Position numbers and translations under genes: made by a program
In this document: in pieces, positions 58,486 to 64,000 of the stretch
How the letters are laid out: the number at the start of each line of letters is the position of its first letter
Numbering within the stretch: the stretch's first letter is position 1
NCBI RefSeq assembly: GCF_035222375.1
Contig: NC_085887.1
Location: 3,199,501 to 3,263,500, forward strand
From: Podospora pseudocomata
Taxonomy: Eukaryota; Ascomycota; Sordariomycetes; Sordariales; Podosporaceae
Direction of reading: 5' to 3'
DNA length: 64,000 bases
The notes under the pieces: model-generated
The model's database searches: none
What the model saw: the letters and a program-made list of their open reading frames with translations, nothing else
Told to the model about the DNA's origin: nothing

Positions 58486-59934
58486 TTATTTCCCCTTCTT
58501 CTCCTTTTTGACCCCTCGAACGGCAGAAAACCGAGACACTGGCTTCGCCGGGGCCGGTTTCGTCTGCGGCGGCACCTCCGCATCATTCTTGACCACCGTA
58601 GCCGCCGTCGCCGCTCTTTTCGACGTCACCACCGGTGGCCTGGTAGTTGTCTCGGCCGTCTTCACCACCTCGACCACCGGCTTCTTCTTCTCCACCGGCA
58701 TGGGATAAATGAAATACGGCTCCAGCCTCATCCTCATCAGCTCCTTTGGCTTTTCCACCGGCCAGACCAAATCAAACAGCCTCTTCGCCATCCAGTTACC
58801 CAAGCTGGACGTGATCCAGTAAAGGTGCATCGCGGCCGGCAACCCAATCGTTAACGGCCCGACAAGGATCGAGAACCAAAAGTTCAGCCTCGCTCCCGTG
58901 AGCATCAGCCTCCGGCGGAACTCCTCTTTCCCGGTGAGCTTCTCGTCCGGGTTCACGACTGGGGCTTTACCAAACATCCTGGCGAGTTTTGTCTTGTCCT
59001 TGGGGATCGCGTTGGCGACGAGGACGGCCGAGAGGGTCAAGGGGAGGATGTGGTAGGGGTCGGAGAGGGCAAAGTCTGGGATCCAGAGGATGCCCTCCAT
59101 TGCTGGTTGGGTTGTTGTTGTTGTTGTTGCTGTGGTGGTGGCGATATCCTGGGTGGATGATGAGATGGCTTCGGTGAGGGAGTTATCTAAGGGTGGTGGT
59201 GGTAGGGTGGGCTTGATAGCCGAATTAGCCAGCTCGACAGGATCGGCAGCCTTTGCTGTGACCGGTTTCTCACGAAACCAGTTCAGTATCGACCCCAGCA
59301 GACCCCCCGTGGCGGTGCTCTGCCATCTGATCGCCTCGATGCCCAAGAGCCACACGGGAAAAGTTGCGAGCTGGGCTGCAATTATGCGCCAGGGTTGGAG
59401 CTTCCACCGCTTTCTGAATTTGTTGTTGGCTTTGGTATGAAGCACGGGGAGCTTCTGGAGGAGATGGTCCATCTTGCTGGCTTTCCCTTTTTGTTGAGCC
59501 GTCTGCCTTTGGACTTCTTGGACGGCGAAGATCTCGGAGAGATGGCGCAGCTTGGCTTGTCTGTGGAAGGTGCTCTGGACGTAGAGGCGTGTGGGGAGGC
59601 GGAGGACCATGTTGAGGGAGATGGCGAAGAGGGGGATGGTGAGGTACCATGGGATGTTGAGGGAGGTGTGGAGGAAGAGGAGGTACTCTTGGGCGTTGTA
59701 TATGGCTGTGTCGAAGGCGTTAATGAGGGAGAAGGACCTTGCTTGGGGTTGACTGGTGAGTTTGTGCTGTAATAGTCTGGTTCCTGGTCTGAGAGGTGTA
59801 GATGAGGCAGGTGAGGTGAAGGCTCTGTTATGAGCAGCTAAGCTAAAGGCGCGGATAGCTAATGGGGAAATGGACAGAGCCCCTGAGCTCCGGACGGCCC
59901 GTAGACGGCCGATTGCTCTCATGGCATGGGCCAT
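58486..59934 (-). CDS. cox18: Mitochondrial inner-membrane insertase COX18 (OXA2)
   Basis: Single exon, 482 residues, from the ATG at 59934. The upstream in-frame extension is not mitochondrial in character. An Arg/Ala/Ser-rich presequence (MRAIGRLRAVRSSG and on to about 75) precedes the YidC/Oxa1/Cox18 domain. Its hydrophobic segments are IPWYLTIPLFAISLNMVLRLP, WRIIAAQLATFPVWLLGIEAI, YHILPLTLSAVLVANAIP and FWFSILVGPLTIGLPAAMHLYW. The Lys/Arg-rich loop after the first segment (RQTAQQKGKASK) fits the matrix side. Cox18 exports the C-terminal tail of Cox2 for cytochrome oxidase assembly. A basic Pro/Lys/Val-rich tail ends VKKEKKGK. The gene is 232 nt tail-to-tail from the syntaxin and divergent from ALG11. 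OXA1 is the alternative, but shape and sequence favour Cox18. Confidence 0.85.
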   Translation of the reverse strand: MAHAMRAIGRLRAVRSSGALSISPLAIRAFSLAAHNRAFTSPASSTPLRPGTRLLQHKLTSQPQARSFSLINAFDTAIYNAQEYLLFLHTSLNIPWYLTIPLFAISLNMVLRLPTRLYVQSTFHRQAKLRHLSEIFAVQEVQRQTAQQKGKASKMDHLLQKLPVLHTKANNKFRKRWKLQPWRIIAAQLATFPVWLLGIEAIRWQSTATGGLLGSILNWFREKPVTAKAADPVELANSAIKPTLPPPPLDNSLTEAISSSTQDIATTTATTTTTTQPAMEGILWIPDFALSDPYHILPLTLSAVLVANAIPKDKTKLARMFGKAPVVNPDEKLTGKEEFRRRLMLTGARLNFWFSILVGPLTIGLPAAMHLYWITSSLGNWMAKRLFDLVWPVEKPKELMRMRLEPYFIYPMPVEKKKPVVEVVKTAETTTRPPVVTSKRAATAATVVKNDAEVPPQTKPAPAKPVSRFSAVRGVKKEKKGK

Positions 59935-60599
59935 GGTGAGCGTGGGGTATCTAGCTAGGTGTGTGTAAAGTGGGAAGGGTGAGCTGAGAAATGTCGACCG
60001 GAAAGGTCCTGTAGACAGACCCGACTGTTTCTTGGCATCTTTACCCGCTAGAAGGGGGGCAGGGGAGCCCTGTAAGCCACTAAATCTGGCCCGTGCTTCT
60101 GGTAGCTGCACGGGAACGTGGGGCGTGACAGGGAAGCTGCATCGTACGTCAAGCGCCATCCATGCCCTCATCCGTTGCTCTGACCAGCTTGCAGCTTACT
60201 GCGTAAACCTTCTTCCACCTCCCGTCTCTGTACACGCTCGTGACTTGAGCTCTACATTGACATTCTATCCTTTCGACTCTGTTGCCGGCCTCCTAAGACC
60301 TTCATATCTACTTATCCACACCCACCTGATACTTCATTTTGTTCCCTCAAACCTCCATCCAACAACTGGCTTGCCCGTTGTTTGCCCATCGACAGTTGAA
60401 AGCATAGCGCGCTCCAAGCTCAGGGCTTCCCTCCCGAACCTCCCTCCTCCTCCTCCTCCTCCTCCCGGTGGTCGGCGTGCTACTTCGGCCTCTGAAACAG
60501 CTGTGCCTCTTCCCCTTTCCCACGATCCTGTCCCCGACGAGCCGAGCGAGCCCCTCACACGCCGTCAGCACATGAAAGAGAAAGTCAAAGTCCTCCGGA
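59935..60599. promoter_or_regulatory. Divergent promoter COX18 / ALG11
   Basis: 665 nt between two divergent starts. The ALG11 side is a long C/T-rich leader with a CCTCCTCCT run near 60444-60463. No specific motif was assigned. Confidence 0.45.
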
Positions 60600-62426
60600 A
60601 TGCCGTCAAGTATCTCTTCTCTCGCCGTCGTTCCCACGCTATGTCTCATTCCCATCCTCGCCCTCGCGGGCCCGTTGCTGTTCCGCGCCGTGGGAGCTTT
60701 GCTGGGGTTGTACCTTCGCAAGAAGACGGATGGTCGGTTGTCGCATATCCTCGAGCTCACTGAGCAGGATGAAAAGAAGTGGCGGGAAGGCCGGAGGAGC
60801 AGCGGTAGCAGTAGCAACAGTGGGAAGGATGAGGAGTGGGAGGAGGTGGACACATACACTGTTGGGACGTCGGGGAATGGGGGCAAGGGTGAGGCGGACT
60901 GGGATGGTGTCGTGGGCTTCTTTCACCCTTTTTGGTAGGTCTACTTCTTCCCTGCACCAAGCAGACTGGGGAGGATATGGCTAATGAGACCTCAAGTAAT
61001 GCTGGAGGTGGTGGAGAGAGAGTTCTGTGGGCGGCCATCCGTGCGACACAGCAGCGCTGGCCAAAAGCAAAGTGTATAGTTTACACTGGGGACCATGATG
61101 TGAACAAGGACGCCATCCTGTCTAGAGTCGAGGTATGTCACCTTTGGTTTCTACATCTGCTGCCGTCGTTGCTAACCTGGTCAGAACCGCTTCAACATTC
61201 ACCTCCACCCTCCCACCGTCAATTTTCTCTACCTCACCACCCGCCATTGGGTCCTCGCCTCCACATGGCCGCGCTTCACTCTTGCCGGCCAGTCTTTTGG
61301 TTCCCTCATCGTGGCCTGGGATGCCTTCAGTCTTTTGGTTCCCGACATTTTTGTTGACACCATGGGCTACGCCTTTGCGCTTGGGCTCTCCAAGTTTTTG
61401 TTTCCCGAAATTCCCACGGCCGCATACGTGCATTATCCCACCATTTCTACCGACATGCTCGAATCTCTTGATCCCACCTCCACCGTTGGCTCTCAGGGGG
61501 TCCACGCCGGCCAGGGCACCGGCACTCGCGGCAAGGCCAAGAAGCTGTACTGGAAGCTATTCGCCAAGGTCTATTCCCATGTTGGGGCTTCCGCAGACGT
61601 GGTCATGACCAACTCTACCTGGACTATGGGTCACATTCAGAAACTATGGGGTCCCTTGAGAAGATCTAACAGGCCAATTGCTGTGGTGTATCCTCCGGTG
61701 GCCGTCAGTGAACTCGAGCAAGAAGTCGAAGTCTCCCCTGAAAGCGAAAAGAAGAGGGAAAAGGTGCTGCTATACATTGCGCAGTTCCGACCAGAAAAGA
61801 ACCACCAGCTTATCCTCCAGGCCTTTGCCGAGTTTGTCAAGACGAGCAAGAGCCCGGCGGCCAAGGAGGCGAAGCTGGTGTTGGTGGGCAGTGTAAGGGA
61901 TGATCACGACTCCAAGAGGGTGTATCAGCTCCGGTTGCTGGTGAACGAGCTGCACATCAAGGCCAGGGTGGAGTTTCATCTGGATGCGAGCTGGCCTGAG
62001 ATCTTGGAGTGGCTGAGGAGGGCGAGCGTGGGCGTGAACGGGATGTGGAATGAGCACTTTGGCATCGGGGTGGTGGAGTACCAGGCTGCTGGGTTGGTGA
62101 GCGTGGTGCATGATAGCGGGGGGCCGAAGATGGATATTGTTGTGGACGTCGGGGGGGGGTTTACTGGTAAGTGCAACAGGGCGACACACGGGAAGAGTGG
62201 TGCTGATGATGTGGTGACAGGCTTCCATGCTACGACTCCGAGCGAGTTTGCTGAGGGGTTTGAAAAGGCGTTGAGCTTGGAGAACCCGTTGGAGGTGAGG
62301 CTGCGGGCGAGGGAGAGTGCAAAGAGGTTTACCGAGGAGGAGTTTGCGAGGAGGTGGGTGAGGGAGATGGAACCTGTCATCGGCCTGAACAAGTTGAAGG
62401 TCACGACGGAGAAGAGAAGGGTGTAG
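60600..62426 (+). CDS. alg11: ALG11 alpha-1,2-mannosyltransferase
   Basis: Exons 60600-60934, 60997-61132, 61185-62166 and 62221-62426 give 552 residues. The enzyme adds the fourth and fifth mannoses to the dolichol-linked oligosaccharide on the cytosolic face of the ER, from GDP-mannose. One N-terminal membrane anchor ([19 protein letters not shown]) is followed by an acidic linker. The donor/acceptor core [17 protein letters not shown] is split by intron 1; then come [17 protein letters not shown], and in the GT-B C-terminal domain [37 protein letters not shown] and [11 protein letters not shown]. Intron 3 (54 nt) is a multiple of three without a stop and is excised to restore FTGFHATT. Every junction is in frame. 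Firm identification. Confidence 0.95.
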
Positions 62427-62967
62427 GGGGCTTGATTTTGCTTGCGACAATAGAATACATGGATACCCTTTTTTCCTGAAGTCATTAATGGTGGGATTGG
62501 CTGAAGGGGATATGGTGTTGAAAGGGGGGCTTTATTATGATTGATTTTGTTCACATCTCATCCTTGGGACATTGATTGCAGTGAATGAAGGGATCAGGGG
62601 TGACATCTAGATCAGGAATGGTCCGTGCGCGCACCGAGGTTTCAACTACTGACTGGTAGGTAAACTCTGCATTTCTCATCTCAAACTCATATCCAAACCC
62701 GAAGAGGAAACTTGCCTCGACCACAAATCACAATCCTGCCTTCTGCAGGTACATGCAAATTCAGACGAACTCATCGCAAAAGATCAACCGGGGCTCGGAT
62801 TTATCGCCAAACCAGCAGCACACAAAAATCTCATGCGATTCGGCGCCATCAGAGTTTTTTCGAAGGGACCTTCTCTCGGCACTTTTTGCAAAACTTCAGC
62901 CTCGCTGCGCTATAGCAGCCAATCATATTCAACCAGATTCTGCTTCACAACCTCGACCGGTGTGAAA
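62427..62967. other. Spacer upstream of TRM2
   Basis: 541 nt between two same-strand genes. It holds the ALG11 3' region and the TRM2 promoter; nothing specific recognised. Confidence 0.5.
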
Positions 62968-64000
62968 ATGGCTTCCACGTCGGCACCTGCCGCGGCTGGG
63001 GGTGGTGAAGGAGTCCAGCAGATCGACAGCTACAAGCTCCAACATCAGCAACAGAAGCAGCAGACAGGAAAGAGGCCATTTCAGAACGGCCAAGGCGGCG
63101 GTGGAAAGGGTGGACGTGGTGGCAAGTTCAAGAAGAAGGGAAAGAAGGCGAAGCCGCCTGCCGAGGGTGGACACGATGAGGTCCTCCGGCTTGATATCGA
63201 GGCTCTGATGGCCAAGAGCAGGAACGAGGCCGCCGAGGGTGCTGAGGGTGAAGAAGCTGCCGCCGAGGAGGAAAATTTGCCAGAGCAGGGGAGCGAGGTT
63301 CTTGTCGAAGTTGTGGCATTGTCTTCCACCGGTGACGGCCTGGCAAAGATGAAGGGCTCTGATCGCATCTATGTCGTCCCGTTCGCCGTTCCGGGAGATA
63401 TGGTCACGGTCAAGGCCTACCGCCACGAAGAAACCCACACCGTCGCCGACTTCATTTCTGTGGTCGACCCCTCTCCCCTCCGCGACGACAGCCGTATCCA
63501 GTGCAAGTACTTCTCCAAGTGCTCCGGCTGCCAGTTCCAAATGCTCGACTACGCCGAACAGCTCCGGATCAAGAGGGAGACTGTCGTCAAGGCCTACAAG
63601 AACTTCTCCCAGCTCACCCCCGAGCTCGTCCCCGAGATTTTGGACACCATCGGCTCCCCTCTGCAGTACAACTACCGCACCAAGCTCACCCCTCACTTCG
63701 ACGGGCCCTGGAACAACCCCCGCCGCGGCCCGAAGAAGCATCTCGAGTCTTGCCCACCGATAGGCTTCACCCCCAAGTCAGCCCGCAAGGTAATGGACAT
63801 TGAAGACTGCCCCATCGCCACCCCCGCCGTGAGGAAGGGTCTCACGGCCGAGCGTGAGCGGATGAAGACCGAGTTCTCGAAATACTCCAACGGCGCCACG
63901 ATTCTCCTGCGGGAAAACACGATCCGAGTTCCCGCCGGGGGTGAAGCGCCCTCTGACATTCCCTCCGATGCGGTCGTTGTCGGGACGCCGGGGTACACCG
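62968..64000 (+). CDS. trm2: TRM2 tRNA (uracil-54-C5)-methyltransferase, partial
   Basis: The open frame starts at the ATG at 62968 (GAAAATGG) and runs off the right edge after 344 codons. It makes 5-methyluridine (T54) in the tRNA T-loop using S-adenosylmethionine. The first ~65 residues are Gln/Gly/Lys-rich (GGGGKGGRGGKFKKKGKKAK), probably for RNA contact. A TRAM-like domain follows (GSEVLVEVVALSSTGDGLAK, then VPFAVPGDMVTVK), then the Cys cluster CKYFSKCSGCQFQMLDY, characteristic of RumA/TrmA-type enzymes. The next part (QYNYRTKLTPHFDG, IGFTPKSARKVMDIEDCPIAT) fits TRM2. The methyltransferase domain with its catalytic Cys lies beyond the window. No intron in the visible part. Confidence 0.93.
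   Translation, partial: MASTSAPAAAGGGEGVQQIDSYKLQHQQQKQQTGKRPFQNGQGGGGKGGRGGKFKKKGKKAKPPAEGGHDEVLRLDIEALMAKSRNEAAEGAEGEEAAAEEENLPEQGSEVLVEVVALSSTGDGLAKMKGSDRIYVVPFAVPGDMVTVKAYRHEETHTVADFISVVDPSPLRDDSRIQCKYFSKCSGCQFQMLDYAEQLRIKRETVVKAYKNFSQLTPELVPEILDTIGSPLQYNYRTKLTPHFDGPWNNPRRGPKKHLESCPPIGFTPKSARKVMDIEDCPIATPAVRKGLTAERERMKTEFSKYSNGATILLRENTIRVPAGGEAPSDIPSDAVVVGTPGYT

Noticed and set aside
1977-62220. Several introns that are multiples of three and lack stops (1977-2033, 11996-12049, 53672-53734, 62167-62220) as regulated retained introns
   Set aside because: Four such introns among about 25 is close to what chance predicts (one in three for length, then no stop in about 18-21 codons).

Overview
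The window is nuclear DNA of a filamentous ascomycete, most likely a sordariomycete of the Sordariales type. The evidence is short introns (about 45-110 nt) with GTRNGT donors and CTRAC/CTAAC branch points, generally GC-rich coding DNA, intergenic gaps up to 6 kb, orthologues of conserved fungal genes, fungal Zn2Cys6 regulators and an AT-rich repeat island that looks RIP-mutated. I cannot name the species. I rebuilt exon structures by hand and checked each for reading frame.

Layout. 0.2-2.5 kb: two small membrane proteins (+). 2.9-6.35 kb: RFC1, the large clamp-loader subunit (-), sharing a divergent promoter with mitochondrial ribosomal protein uL16m (+, 6.8-7.9 kb). 8.6-9.4 kb: ribosomal protein eL15 (-). 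10.7-13.4 kb: a PSP1-domain protein (-), followed by about 6 kb without genes that holds a 1.2 kb AT-rich terminal-inverted-repeat element (15.7-16.9 kb). 19.45-20.5 kb: NFU1 Fe-S scaffold (-), divergent from a HIT zinc-finger protein (+, 21.2-22.2 kb). 23.0-24.3 kb: low-complexity protein (-). 27.2-30.3 kb: a Ras-like GTPase fused to a RasGEF (+). 34.2-37.8 kb: a 1,139-aa Zn2Cys6 regulator (+). 41.1-43.1 kb: phenol 2-monooxygenase (+), convergent with a second Zn2Cys6 regulator (-, 43.6-45.8 kb) whose zinc cluster is assembled from microexons. 49.2-51.1 kb: a cysteine-module membrane protein (+). 53.5-54.0 kb: small secreted protein (+). 54.7-56.9 kb: nucleoporin NDC1 (-), divergent from a Pep12-type syntaxin (+). 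58.5-59.9 kb: COX18 insertase (-), divergent from ALG11 (+). 63.0 kb to the edge: TRM2 (+, cut by the window end).

Most genes are unrelated housekeeping functions: replication, cytosolic and mitochondrial translation, Fe-S assembly, secretion, N-glycosylation and tRNA modification. Groupings with possible functional meaning are the phenol hydroxylase next to a regulator, and the signalling/surface proteins (GTPase-GEF fusion, Cys-module receptor-like protein). Several genes show the same strand asymmetry: C-rich at the 5' end and G-rich at the 3' end of the coding strand. Two neighbouring genes (21.6 and 23.2 kb) look frameshifted at C/G homopolymers, which may be sequence errors. No tRNA, rRNA, CRISPR array or virus-like element was found.
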